A DNA stretch of 64,000 nucleotides, from positions 411,886 to 475,885 of the forward strand of contig SWDM01000016.1 in the NCBI GenBank assembly GCA_005116835.1, read 5' to 3'. The stretch comes from Nitrospira sp. GTDB lineage: Bacteria > Nitrospirota > Nitrospiria > Nitrospirales > Nitrospiraceae. Numbering within the stretch: position 1 is the stretch's first letter; every line of letters starts with the position of its first letter. The notes beneath the pieces are model-generated. The model was not told where the DNA came from, searched no databases, and saw only the letters and a program-made list of their open reading frames with translations. Below are positions 27,675 to 40,200 of this stretch, in pieces. Position numbers and translations under genes: made by a program.

Positions 27675-29087
27675 CTACCGCTCTCTGAGGCTTTCCTTGA
27701 CGGACTTGAGCAACGGACTCAATAAGTACTCGATCACACGGCGCTGCCCTGTCTTGATTTCCACTGTCACCGCCATGCCTGGAGAGAGATGTACCTGTTT
27801 ACGTTCGACTTGGATGGTCGATCGATCCAGGCCGACCCGAGTCGCAAAGACCAATCCCTCTTTGGACCTCTCTGTATCTTTCTCTAACGACACGGCATCA
27901 TCCGATACGGTGAGGACGCGACCGGGAATGGTTCCATAGAGCGTGAACGGAAACGTTTCGATCTTGATTTCGACCAGCTGCCCTTCCTTCACAAATCCTA
28001 CATCTTTATTCTCAACTTGCGCCTCGACCTCTACCGGATGATCCTGCGAAATCACGACGAGTAACTCTTGCGCCGGCGTGACCACCCCTCCCACGGTATG
28101 GACGGCCAATTGCTGCACCACTCCGTCGATGGGGCTCATCAAGCGCTGGAGATCCGCTTTCTGCCCAGCTTTGGCGACCTCCTGCACGAGTGAGGCCACT
28201 TTGGTGTCCGTCGTCGAGAGCTCCGCCTGTTTGGTCTGTTGGAATTCAGACGCAAATGCCCGTGCATGGCTCTGCGCTTCCGAAAGGGCGGCCAGATCCT
28301 GCATGAGTTTCTTTCGCTGTCCAGCCAATTCTTGCGTCTTGTCGATCCGTTGTCCTTCGGCTTGCAGGAAATCCATTTTCGTGACCGCTTCATGGTCGAG
28401 GAGCTTCTTGTACGTGTCCGCTCGTTCAGTTTCCATGGGGACCGTTGCTTCCAATCGTCGAATATTTTCTTGGGTCTGGTCGAGGGCGGCCTTCCGCTGG
28501 CCGATCAGCTGTTGCGCCGCACCCATTCTGGCTTGATATTCGGAAAGTTGGTCCCGGAGCAGCTGGCGCTGCAGCAGCACGTACTGAGGATCTCCATCAG
28601 GAGGCGCGTCAAAGGTTGATTGACCTTCGATGAGCGCGCGCAGCCGCGCGGCCTCGACCTTGGCGGCGCGGTATTCGTTCGAGGCTCGATCGTGATCGGC
28701 CCGGTTTTGTGTCGAATCCAATTCGATTAACAGATCGCCCGCTTTCACGATGTGCCCATCCTGCACATGAATGGCGGTGATCACACCCGTCTCGTAGGGC
28801 TGAATCACTTTGGAGTAGCCGCTGGGAATAATCTTGCCTTGTGCGGTGGCCACGATGTCGATCCAGCCGATACAAGCCCACGTGACCGCGGCAGTACAGA
28901 CCGCCATGATCGCCCACACGATCGCGCGACCGAACGGCGACGGCGGCGCATCTTGGACTTCAAGCACCGCCGGCAGGAACTCGACCGCGTGACCAGACGG
29001 TGTCACGCCTACTGGCCGAACGGTCTCGGTATGCCACGCGGCGCGCCAGACAGAAAGATGTCGCGATACCGTCTGCCAGAAATTCAT
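27675..29087 (-). CDS. hlyD: HlyD-family type I secretion adaptor
   Basis: A 470-residue membrane-fusion (adaptor) protein. A single transmembrane helix (AIVWAIMAVCTAAVTWACIG, near residues 53-73) is followed by the lipoyl-like half motif IDIVATAQGKIIPSGYSKVI. A coiled-coil hairpin of about 200 residues rich in Q, A, R and E and the second lipoyl half (LMSPIDGVVQQLAVHTVGG) follow, then a barrel region. The end MAVTVEIKTGQRRVIEYLLS is the family signature for HlyD/PrtE adaptors. Together with the ABC transporter at 29088 and a TolC it would form the envelope-spanning channel. It starts immediately after the transporter stop (TAA, ATG). Confidence 0.94.
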   Translation of the reverse strand: MNFWQTVSRHLSVWRAAWHTETVRPVGVTPSGHAVEFLPAVLEVQDAPPSPFGRAIVWAIMAVCTAAVTWACIGWIDIVATAQGKIIPSGYSKVIQPYETGVITAIHVQDGHIVKAGDLLIELDSTQNRADHDRASNEYRAAKVEAARLRALIEGQSTFDAPPDGDPQYVLLQRQLLRDQLSEYQARMGAAQQLIGQRKAALDQTQENIRRLEATVPMETERADTYKKLLDHEAVTKMDFLQAEGQRIDKTQELAGQRKKLMQDLAALSEAQSHARAFASEFQQTKQAELSTTDTKVASLVQEVAKAGQKADLQRLMSPIDGVVQQLAVHTVGGVVTPAQELLVVISQDHPVEVEAQVENKDVGFVKEGQLVEIKIETFPFTLYGTIPGRVLTVSDDAVSLEKDTERSKEGLVFATRVGLDRSTIQVERKQVHLSPGMAVTVEIKTGQRRVIEYLLSPLLKSVKESLRER

Positions 29088-31277
29088 TTACACCACGGCA
29101 ACATGCCCCTCCTGATGCCGGTGTAAACGGCTGTAGAAGCCATTGAGGGACAGTAACTCCTCGTGTGATCCGTCTTCGACGATTTCGCCTTTGTCGATGA
29201 CATAGATGCGATGGGCCGGTCGGATCGTGCTGAGCCGGTGCGCGACGATGAAGACTGTGCGGCCCTGAGAAATCTGCGCCATATTCTGTTGGATGATGGC
29301 TTCGGACTCATAATCCAAGGCGCTGGTCGCTTCATCGAAGATCAGGATGCGCGGGTTTGCGACCAACGCCCGCGCTATGGCGATGCGCTGCCGCTGACCG
29401 CCGGAGAGCGAACAGCCTTGCTCACCCACGACCGTGTCGTACCCTTCCGGTAATTCTAGGATGAATTCATGGGCTCCGGCCAATTGCGCCACATGGATCA
29501 CCCGATCCATGGACAGTCCGGGATCCGTGAGGGCAATGTTGTCCCGCACGGATCGGTTGAACAGGAAGTTCTCTTGTAAGACGACCCCGACTTGCCGCCG
29601 TAACCACGCCGGATCGACTTGGGCCAGATCGACCCCATCGACCAGTACCCGTCCTCGCGCCGGCACATAGAGCCGTTGAATCAGTTTGGCGATGGTACTT
29701 TTTCCGGACCCCGATCGGCCGACAATCCCGATCACCTGGCCGGCCTGCACAGAGAACGAAATCTTCCGAAGGACTTCAGCGCCGTCAGGCCGATACCGAA
29801 ACGAGACATCCTCGAACATCACGTGACCGTTCACCCGAGGCAGCGTCGTCCGAGTGGGATTGTAGGCTGGTTCCGGCCTCGTATTGAGCACATCGCCCAG
29901 TCGCTCGACGGAGACCCCGACTTGCTGAAAGTCTTGCCAGAGGTTGACCAGACGGAGCAGCGGGCCGGTGACTTGGGCGGAGAGCATATTGAAGGCAATC
30001 AGTTGCCCGATGCTGAGGTCTCCGCCGATGACCAGATACGCGCCGGTCCAGAGAATGGCGATCATGGTGAGTTTCTGAATACATGAGGCGACTTGACTGG
30101 TGACGGTGATCAGCGTCGTGGTGCGAAAACTGGTCGCGACATAGCCCGCCAGCTGTTCATCCCACCGCCGTTGGAGCGGCGGCTCCACCGCGAGCGCCTT
30201 GACCGTTTGAATACCGGTGATCGTTTCGACCAGGAAGGACTGGTTCTCGGCCCCCCGGTTAAACTTCTCATTCAACCGGGCCCGAATCATCGGCGTGACC
30301 ACGATCGAGAGGAGGGCATAGAGCGGGAGCGACCCCATCACCACTAGGGTCAGCAAGGGGCTGTAAAACCACATCACGGCCAGAAACACAATGGTGAACA
30401 CCAAATCCAGGATGACCGTGACCGAGTTACTCGTCAGAAACTGACGAACGTGTTCCAGTTCCCGCACCCGTGCCACCGTATCGCCCACACGCCGCGCTTC
30501 GAAATAGGCTAAGGGCAAGGCGAGGACATGGCGAAACAGCTGGGCGCCGAGGCCCACATCGATGCGATTCGTGGTATGCGCAAACAGATAGGTGCGAAGC
30601 CCGCCCAACAGGGTATCGAAGAGCGCCAGCGTGACCATGCCGACGGCCAAGACATGCAGCGTCGTAAAGCCCTTGTGGACTAAGACTTTGTCGATGACGA
30701 CCTGCATAAAGAGCGGCGTGAGCAAGGCGAACAACTGTAAGAAGAACGACGCGAGCAATACATCGCCCAGCAACCGGCGGTATTTCACGATGGCAGGAAT
30801 AAACCAGGTAAAGTCGAATCGCAGATCTTCCGGCCGGAGATGCGCCCGCTTCGTGAAGAGCAACAACTCGCCAGACCAGACCGCCTCGAAGGCAGAAAGA
30901 AGCACAATACGAGGCCCCTCTTGGAGCGGATCTTGAATGAGAACCTTTTCGCCCTCAACCTTCGCCACCACCACATAGTGCCCATCCATACCCTTCGCCA
31001 TGGCCGGAAGCGGGGTTGTGCCCAACTCCGCTCCGGTGGCCTTATGAACCCCCGCTTTCAGTCCGAGATGCTTAGCCGTGCGCAGGAGTTCGCGGTTGCT
31101 GAAGGGTTGGCCTGGTTCGGCAAATTGGTGACGCATCTGCGCCGCATCGGCGGGCAAATCGTAGAAGCGTGCGAGAAGCAGGAGGCACAGGAGGCCCGTA
31201 TCGGCCTCGGGGAGAGGAGCCTCTGACGAGGCTCCTCCCGTTGTTCGTAGGGTCGAGGAAGTTCCGTATGTAGACAT
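29088..31277 (-). CDS. hlyB: Type I secretion ABC transporter (HlyB-like)
   Basis: A 729-residue permease-ATPase. The N-terminal about 130 residues form a C39-peptidase-like domain: DTGLLCLLLLARFYDLPADA aligns with the DCG catalytic segment, but the Cys is Thr, so it should be inactive. Such a domain (CLD) in HlyB docks the substrate without cutting it. Six transmembrane helices follow. The nucleotide-binding domain has Walker A GRSGSGKSTIAKL near residue 520, the ABC signature LSGGQRQRIAIARAL and Walker B ILIFDEATSALD. It directly precedes hlyD and follows the RTX gene, which makes it its likely exporter. Confidence 0.95.
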   Translation of the reverse strand: MSTYGTSSTLRTTGGASSEAPLPEADTGLLCLLLLARFYDLPADAAQMRHQFAEPGQPFSNRELLRTAKHLGLKAGVHKATGAELGTTPLPAMAKGMDGHYVVVAKVEGEKVLIQDPLQEGPRIVLLSAFEAVWSGELLLFTKRAHLRPEDLRFDFTWFIPAIVKYRRLLGDVLLASFFLQLFALLTPLFMQVVIDKVLVHKGFTTLHVLAVGMVTLALFDTLLGGLRTYLFAHTTNRIDVGLGAQLFRHVLALPLAYFEARRVGDTVARVRELEHVRQFLTSNSVTVILDLVFTIVFLAVMWFYSPLLTLVVMGSLPLYALLSIVVTPMIRARLNEKFNRGAENQSFLVETITGIQTVKALAVEPPLQRRWDEQLAGYVATSFRTTTLITVTSQVASCIQKLTMIAILWTGAYLVIGGDLSIGQLIAFNMLSAQVTGPLLRLVNLWQDFQQVGVSVERLGDVLNTRPEPAYNPTRTTLPRVNGHVMFEDVSFRYRPDGAEVLRKISFSVQAGQVIGIVGRSGSGKSTIAKLIQRLYVPARGRVLVDGVDLAQVDPAWLRRQVGVVLQENFLFNRSVRDNIALTDPGLSMDRVIHVAQLAGAHEFILELPEGYDTVVGEQGCSLSGGQRQRIAIARALVANPRILIFDEATSALDYESEAIIQQNMAQISQGRTVFIVAHRLSTIRPAHRIYVIDKGEIVEDGSHEELLSLNGFYSRLHRHQEGHVAVV

Positions 31278-31292
31278 GCGGCAGCTCAGTCG

Positions 31293-34200
31293 CTACTGCC
31301 AACTGGCGGCCAACACCGCTTGCACGTTCTGAGGCTGTTGTGCGATCCCTTGCTCCCACGTTAGCCCGGTCTGGCTGCTGAAATTTGCCATCGCCTGGAT
31401 CAGTTGATCCACTTGCGAATTGAGCAACGTTTGCCCGTTGCCCGCCTGGATGGTCTCCACTTGATTCGTCGTCGGACTCGTATACCAATTCTGGATCGTC
31501 ACCTGCTCGCTTCCGCCATGAATCGCGAGCCGCAGATCGTTGACCTGACGGCTGATGACGAGATCCAGCGGATTGATCGTGGCACCGAATAGCATCGTAT
31601 CTGCGGTGCCCGAGTTATCGATGACCCTGTCTTGGCCCCCTCCTCGGCTATATTGGTAGGTATCGTTGCCACCCAAACCGGTCAAAACATTGTTCGCGCT
31701 GTTGCCAGACAGTACATTATTCAGCGTGTTGCCCGTCCCGTTGATCGCGGTACTCCCGGTCAGCGTGAGGTTCTCAAGATTGACTCCCAGGGTCCAGGTG
31801 ACCGCGCTTTGCACGGTATCGGTGCCAGCATTCGCTGCCTCGGTCACCGTGTCGCCAGTCCCCACGACATAGGTGTCGTTGCCGGCCCCACCAGCCAGGA
31901 CATTGGCCGCGCTATTGCCGGTTAGGATATTGTTCAGGGTGTTGCCCGTCCCGTTGATGGCCACCGTGCCGGTCAAGGTCAAGTTCTCCACATTGGCAGC
32001 CAGGGTATGGGTCACGGAACTTTGCACGAGATCCGTGCCGTTGTTGGCCAACTCGATGATCGTATCGCCTGAATTATCGACAATATAGGTGTCGTTGCCG
32101 TCGAGCCCTGCGAGCGTATCCGCTCCCGTGCTGCCATCGAGGACATTGGCCGCGGTGTTACCGGTGAGGACATTGTTCAGACTGTTGCCGGTTCCATTAA
32201 TCGCCGCAGTCCCTGTCAAAGCCAGGAGTTCGACGTTCGCGCTCAGCGTCGTGGTCACGTCGCTGAGGACCGTATCCGTCCCAGCATTCGACCCTTCCAC
32301 CACCGTATCCCCGACGCCCATGACATAGACATCGTTCCCCGCGCCCCCAGTGAGTATATTGGCCCCGCTATTCCCGGTGAGCAGATTGTCGAGGGCATTG
32401 CCGGTCCCGTTGATATTGGCCGTGCCCGTGAGGGTGAGCGCGTCGAGGTTGGCGCCCAGGGTCCAAGTCACATCGCTCTGGACCGTGTCGAACCCTTGAC
32501 TGGCTTGCTCGACGACCGTATCGCCGGTGCTCACCACGTAGGTGTCGTTCCCTGCGCCGCCGGTGAGGATATTGCCGGCGCTATTGCCGACAAGAATATT
32601 ATCGAGTGCATTCCCGGTCCCGTTAATCGCGGCCAAGCCGGTCAACGTGAGATTTTCGACGTTGGCTCCGAGGGTATAGGCGATGCTGCTCTGCACGGTG
32701 TCCGTGCCTTCGTTGGCCAGTTCGGTTACGACATCGCCCACCACATCAACGACATAGGTGTCGTTGCCGGTTCCGCCGGTCATCGTATCGGCCTCCGTCC
32801 CGCCGTCGAGCAGGTCACTCCCTGCCCCACCAATCAGGGTGTCGGTGCCGGCCAGCCCGCGTAACACATCGTCGCCCGCCAGTCCATCCAACAAGTCATT
32901 GCCACTGGTGCCGATCAAGGTATCGTTCCCGGCAGTCCCCCCGCTCGGGCCGATGGTCAGGGCGAAGACATCCGCCATGCTGAGGCTCCCCTGGTCGGTC
33001 GCGGTGACGCGGACATCGAGGGTGCCTACGTCGCCGCCTTGCGGTGTGCCGCTGAACGTCCGCGTCGCCGAGTTGAAACTCAACCATGCGGGCAGCGCCG
33101 CCCCGGTGGCCAGCGTCGCGCTGTAAGTCAGGGTGTCGCCCGCGTCGATATCGGCAAAGGTTCCAACCGGCACCACCAGGCTAAACAGCGCACCTTGCGT
33201 CGCCTGTTGATCGGCCAATGGGGCCGCCACCGTCGGCGCATCGTTCACATTGGCTACCGCGAGATTGAATGTGTCTGATGCGCTCAGGGTTCCCCCATCC
33301 GTCGCGGTTACGGTAATCGCGAGCGTACCCACCTCGCTGTTGAGTGGTGTCCCGTTGAACGTGCGGGTGGCCGCATTGAAACTGAGCCAGACGGGAAGCG
33401 CCGCGCCGCTCGTGAGCGTCGCACTGTAGGTGAGCTGATCCCCCACATCCTCATCGGCAAAGGTGTTCGCCGGTACTTGGATACTGAACGGCGCATCCTC
33501 CAGCACGGTCTGATCCGCCAGTGGGTTCGCCACGGTCGGAGCATCGTTGACATTCTGAATCGCCAGCATGAAGCCGGATGATGCACTCAAGTTGCCTGAG
33601 TCGGTCGCCGTCACTGTCACGTCTAGCGTCCCCACGTGACTGTTGCCCGAGATACCGCTAAACGTCTGGGTCAGTGGATCGAAACTCAGCCAAGCCGGTA
33701 GACTTCCGCCTCCTGAGAGAGACGCACTGTAGGTCAACGTGTCCCCATGGACCTGGTCCACATCCGCAAAGGTGGATCCTGGCACAGCGAAGGTGAACGC
33801 CGTATCTTCCACCGCAGTTTGATTGGCCAACGGGGCAGCAACGATCGGGGCTTCGTTCACGTTCTGAATGGTGAGTGTGAAGGTATCGGAGGCACTCAGG
33901 TTCCCGGTATCGGTGGCCGTGACCCGCAGATCCAGTGCACCCACCTGCGCATCGTCTGGTGCAGCAACGATCGGGGCTTCGTTCACGTTCTGAATGGTGA
34001 GTGTGAAGGTATCGGAGGCACTCAGGTTCCCGGTATCGGTGGCCGTGACCCGCAGATCCAGTGCACCCACCTGCGCATCGTCTGGTGTGCCGGTGAAGGT
34101 CCGGGTGGCGACATCGAAACTCAACCAGTTCGGCAGTGCGTTCCCATTGGCCAAGCTCGCGCTATAGGTCAGCGTATCGCCGTGGATCGCATCGCCGTCC

Positions 34201-37200
34201 GCAAAGGTGTTCGCCGGGATGGTAAGGCTGAACGGTGCATCCTCCTGTGCCGTTTGATCGGGGAGCGGAGCGGCCACCGTGGGTGCATCGTTGACATTCT
34301 GTATGGTGAGCGCAAACGTGTCGGTCGCGCTCAGGCCGCCGAGATCGGTGGCCGTCACAGCCACGTTGAGCGTGCCGACATCGTTATTGAGCGGCGTACC
34401 ACTCAGCGTACGGGTCGCCGGATTAAAGCTCAGCCAGGTGGGCAGTGCCACCCCGCCGGGCAGCGTGGCGCTGTAGATCGACACATCGCCGGCATCCGGA
34501 TCCACATAGGTTCCGGTCGGCACGACCAGACTGAACGGCGCATCTTCTGCTGTGGTTTGATCCGCGAGCAGAGTGGCTACGGTCGGGGCTTCATTCACAT
34601 TGGTCACGGTGAGCGTAAAGACATCGGATACGTTTAGGTTATCCTGATCGGTAGCGGTGACCTTGAGATCAAGACTGCCGACCTGGGCATCGTCCGGCGT
34701 ACCGCTAAACGTAGCCGTGGCGGCATTGAAGGTCAGCCACATAGGCAGCGCAGTCCCGTCGGCCAGGCTCGCGCTCAGCGTCAGCACATCGCTCGCATCC
34801 TGATCCACAAATGTGTTCGCCGGGACTTGGATGCTGAATGACGCATCCTCCAGCACCGTCTGATCGGCCAATGGGACAGCGATTGTTGGTGCGTGATTGA
34901 CGGCAGGTGACAAGAAATCGGCCAGATTCGCCGTACTCCCATCCACAAAGGCTAGCGTGCTTGCGACCAACGAGCCATTCGCGTCGGTGGGATCGAAGTT
35001 CGTAAGTAGGAGTTTGTCCGTTCCACTGCTCCCAACCTGAATCGTAAGCGTCTTGGCAATATGATCCTGCGCAAATGTCAGATTATTCTGCGTGATACCT
35101 ACGCCGAATAAAATGCGATTGCCCTCCCCCGTTAGCGCCGTGTCCTGAATCGTATCGATGCCATCACCCACATCAAAGCGATAGGTATCGTCGCCCGCTC
35201 CACCCAATAGGGTATCCGTCCCGATTGCACCATGCAGCCTGTCGTTCCCCGCACTGCCATCGAGCACGTTGTTGCCACTGTTTCCAACAAGGACATTGTC
35301 CAAAGAGTTGCCGGTTCCACTCAGATTATCCGAACCGGTCAACCTAAGGTTCTCAACGTTATCACCGAGGGTGTATGAGAGACTGCTCTGCACCAGATCC
35401 GTACCCTCGTTCACGTTCTCGGTCACCACATCGCCTGTGCTGTTCACGATGTAGGTGTCATGGCCGGCTCCGCCACGCATCGTGTCCGTGCCCAAACCGC
35501 CATCGAGGATGTTGTTTCCTCTGTTGCCAATAAGGATATTGTCTAACTCGTTGCCAGTTCCATTGATGGCCGAGCCCCCAGCCAACGTGAGATTCTCTAC
35601 GTTAGCGCCGAGGGTATAGCTGACGGCGCTGAGGACTTTGTCGATACCTTCATTCGCCTGTTCTGTAACGACATCTTCGAGCGAATCAACGCTATAGGAG
35701 TCGTCCCCTAACCCACCCACAAGGACATCGGCACCCTGGCTGCCGACCAGCGTGTCGTTCCCAGCCAAACCCGTGATTCGATCACTCACATTGGTGCCAT
35801 TGATGGTGTCATCACCCATCGTACCTGTAAGGTCGAATCCTCGAGCAATGAGCTGGTCGTAAGACAGCGTTGATCCATCGGCAAAGCGGAACAGATCGAT
35901 GGTGTGCGCGCCCAGCACGTCGTTTGGATTGAGTGTCGTCAAATGAACCGCATCGCCATTCGTACCCACGCGAATCAGGAGAGAGCCGAGGCCTAGAGAG
36001 AGATCCCCAGGCGCAATGCCTGGACCAAACTGCAGGGTATTCCCTTCGCCAGAAACTGCCGTATCAACGATCGTATCGATCCCATCGCCGACATTAAACA
36101 CATAGGTGTCGTCGCCCGCGCCACCTACGAGGGTGTCGTTACCTGCACTGCCAGTGAGCGTTTCATTCCCTGACGTGCCAGGGAGAAGATCATTCCCTGC
36201 AGTCCCAGTCACGACACCGGGGGTACTCAGGAGATCTGCGAGTTGCACTATACTCCCGTCCGCAAAGGCGAGGGCCTGGACGACGACAGAACCATCCACT
36301 CCCATCAACGCAAAGTTTTCGAGCTGAATCACATCGAGGCCGCTGTTGCCCACCTGAATCGTCAACCGCTTCGCGGCTTGATCCTGTGTGAAAATGAGGT
36401 CTCCTTGAGCGATGCCTGCTCCAAATTGAACCCGGTTCCCGGCAGCCGCTGACGCTACGTCTTGAATCGTATCGGTCCCATCGCCTCTATTGAACACGTA
36501 GCTATCTTCTTGATTCGTGCTTCCCTTCAAGAGGTCGTTACCCAATCCCCCATAAAACTTGGTTGGCCCGATACCTCCGGTCAAGACATCATTGCCTTTC
36601 CACCCGATCAAGACGCTTGGTCCGCTACCACCCGTGAGGAGATCATTTCCATTCCCCCCAAGAACAGTACTGTTTCCATCCCCACCGATCAGCACCCGAG
36701 CCTCGTCAGTAAAGAGCACCGCATCAGCCAAGTCGGGAAGGTTGAGTGAGAGTCCGTCGGCAAAGTCCAAGGTCCGAATACCGGGCTGCGTATCCACAAA
36801 GGACCCGATATCGAGACCGTCGTCAGTAGAACCGACACGGATAAACAACGACAATCCATCAAGCGTCAGATCAATATCGGTGGGAGTAATTCCCTCCCCA
36901 AAGACAATTCGGTTATGGGCATAGACTAAATTGCCAGCTGAGTCGAGTACTTGCTCCACCTCATCTTCAATCTGATCGCGGCCATCTCCCAAGTTATAAA
37001 TGTACGTGTCGGCTCCGGAACCTCCGAACAGAAAGTCGTTGCCGGCTCCTCCGTCCAAGATATCGTTACCGTCTCCACTATTGAGCGATTCAGTTCCGGC
37101 CAAGCCCACCATATGGTCATCCGCAAATGTGCCAAACAGCTCGCCGTCATCGCCAGACGTTCCGCGGACGTCGACGCCTTGCGTGAAGAGCTGATCCCAA

Positions 37201-40200
37201 GTCATCGTGGCGCCGTCAGCAAACTGAACCTGCTCAACCACATGAGCCGCCGCGGGATCGTCTGGAAAGAAGCCCATAAAAGTGAGCCCATCGGCCCCTG
37301 CCCCGACCTGAAGCGTCAATATGCCTTGATTGGCCGTCCCTCCATATTGCAGACGCAGCATGTCCGGTGTGATTCCGGTGCCAAACACTATTCGGTTTGC
37401 CTCTCCTGGTTGAACCACATCATCGATCAGATCAGATCCGTCGCCCTGATTGAAGACAAAGGTATCCTGCCCTGCTCCACCAATCAGCACATCATTGCCT
37501 TGTCCGCCTGTAATGAGATCGTCACCAGCACCAGCTCTGATGACATCGACAGCCGATGTCCCTGCCAGCGCATCATCGCCGGCAGTTCCATCAATCGCCG
37601 GTTTAAGAAAGTCTTCCAGCCGCAAATCAATTCCACCACTTGCTTGTTCGAGGCCACCGGTGAAGCTGATCGTCTCGACCACTATCGTACCTGAACCATT
37701 GGTTGGATCAAATCCGCTCAACATGACACCATCACCAGCCGCCCCCACTCCAATAAAGAGGCTCCCTGGGCTCTGCACGAAGCTGAGATCACTAGGTCGA
37801 ATCGACGGCCCCAACTGCAACCGATTTCCTTCTCCTGGCAATGCCACGTCATGAATCGTATCGACACCGTTTCCGGTTAAACCGTCAACATAGTACGTGT
37901 CATTCCCGGCTCCACCAGCCAAGTCATCATTCCCTGGGCCAAAACTCACATCGCTAAACCCACCCCACAAAGTGTCGTTACCAGTCCCACCCTGGAGCAT
38001 GTTGTTCTGGAAGTTTCCTCGGAGGTCGTTATTCTCCGCATTGCCAATGCCAACAATCGGGATTGGACCAGAAAATTCAGAGTAGCTGAGTTGGAGATCC
38101 TCCACATTGTCTGGCAAGGTATAGTCGACATAACTTATGACGAGATCGTGCCCTTGACCAGGCAGCTCTATCACTTGGTCACCAGGGTCTTCGACGAAAT
38201 ACCCATCATTCCCACCACCGCCGGCCATGACGTCATCACCTCCGAGCCCATCAAGAGCATCATTGCCACCAAGCCCGATGAGAATATCCCGCAGAGACGT
38301 CCCAGAGAGAAAACTACCGGTCGAATCTGCGACAAGAGGAAAGCTGGCCACCTGCGCGATCAGCGCATCACGATCCCACACCGTTCCGTCGGCAAACGTC
38401 ACGGCAAAGGCCTGGAACGAGCGTTCCCGGTAGTTGATCACACTCACTTGATCAGTCGTGCCGGTCACGTTCAGCAGCAGGTGCCCATCGGCAGACAGTT
38501 GCACCGTCACATCGGTAGGAGCAATGCCTGGGGCCATACGGATGGTATTGAGATCAAGGCCTGAGAGATCCTGATCAACGATCGTCTCGATGCCGTAACC
38601 CCTGTCAAATAGATAGGTATCGTTCCCGGCTCCACCCGCAAGCGTGGCATTCCCACCAGGACCCGAGAGGGTGTCCGCCAGTGGAGAGCCTTGCAGCATC
38701 TGTCCTCCAACGCTGTCGGTCAGGACCACCCCTGGAATTCGGCTTAAGATAATGGCGGTATCCCAGGTGGTGCCGTCAGCAAATTGAATCGTTTGAATGC
38801 CCAGCGAGTTCATAGGATTAAATGGGTCGAAATGTGGCAGATAGATCGTATCGCCCTGGTTGCCATAGTTGATGACAACCGTTCCCTGTTGTGTATCCCG
38901 CGAGATGATCAGAGATTCTGGCGTGACCCCCTGTCCAAGGACCAGGACATTGTTGCCATCAGGGAAATCATCAATGGTGGTCACACCATTCCCCAATTCC
39001 ACCAGATAGGTGTCGCCACCCCTACCGCCCGCGAGCGTATCGTTTCCACCAGGCCCTGACAGAGTATCGGCTAACGGAGACCCTTGTACAATTTGTCCCC
39101 CAAGCGTGTCGGTCACCACTAAGCCCGGCGTCCGATTCACCACCTCAGTCCGATTCCAGATCGTTCCATCTGAAAAGGTGATCGTGTAGGTTCCCTGGAC
39201 AAAATAGCTGTGGATCGTCAGTTGATCGCTAGTCCCATTGATACTTGCTAGCAAATCGCCGTCGCTATTCGTCTGGAGCGTCAGATCGTCCGGCACGACA
39301 CCCGCCGTGAGAGACACAACCGCTCGACTGGTCACACCCTCAACGGTGTCGTGGCCATAGCCGCTCCCGAAGACAAACGTTTGAAGAAAACTCGATGGAG
39401 TTCCGATCAGTCTGTCATTGCCTACGCCACCATCCAGCGTCACGTTGCCGGAGGTCAGTCCTACGCTGAGCTCATCGTCTCCAGCCTCCCCCATAAGGAC
39501 ACTATCGTAATTACTGCCCGCCCGAATCGTGTCGTTCCCATCCCCACCGTAGATGGTTGAGCGGCTGAAGCCGCCATCGATGGTGTCGTTGCCCTCGTCT
39601 CCGTAGAGAATCGCATCTCCGCCGATCCCTCCCGAGATGATGTCGTCGCCTCCACCCCCATGGATGACATCATGCCCACCGGACACATAATGGCTGATGC
39701 CCCCAATGAGTCGGTCCGCGCTATCCCCGCCATCGATCGTATTATTGCCAAGCCCTCCTTGGATATAATTGCTGTTGGGACCGCCGATGAGCCGATTGTT
39801 CACCGGCGATTGAAGATTAGCAAAGTAGGCGTCGTCGCCTTGAATGGCTCCTCGAATGATGTTGGCGAAAGAAATGCCAACTCCAGGGTCGACGCCCCCA
39901 AAACGGCTATCCCATGTCGTCAGAGCCGCACCGGTCCCCCCGATGATCGTATGATTCCCGACCCCAAAGCTCACCACGACATTTCCTCCGCCGCCCAAAA
40001 CCACCCCGTTCTGGCTGAGATCCAGGACGTAGTTCTGCCCAGTACCCACGGCCACCGTGCTGTGGACGCCACCCACCCCGATAATGTTGTTCCCGCCACC
40101 AACTGAAACAATGTTCTCCGTCCCAGGAGCGTCGATCAGGTTATTCCCACCCCCCACCACAATCACATTGTGTTCCAGCCCACCTTGGATACTGTTATCA

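Noticed and set aside
33747..34637. 296-codon repetitive open frame on the plus strand
   Set aside because: It is antisense to the Ig-like part of the RTX gene and its repeats simply mirror that gene.
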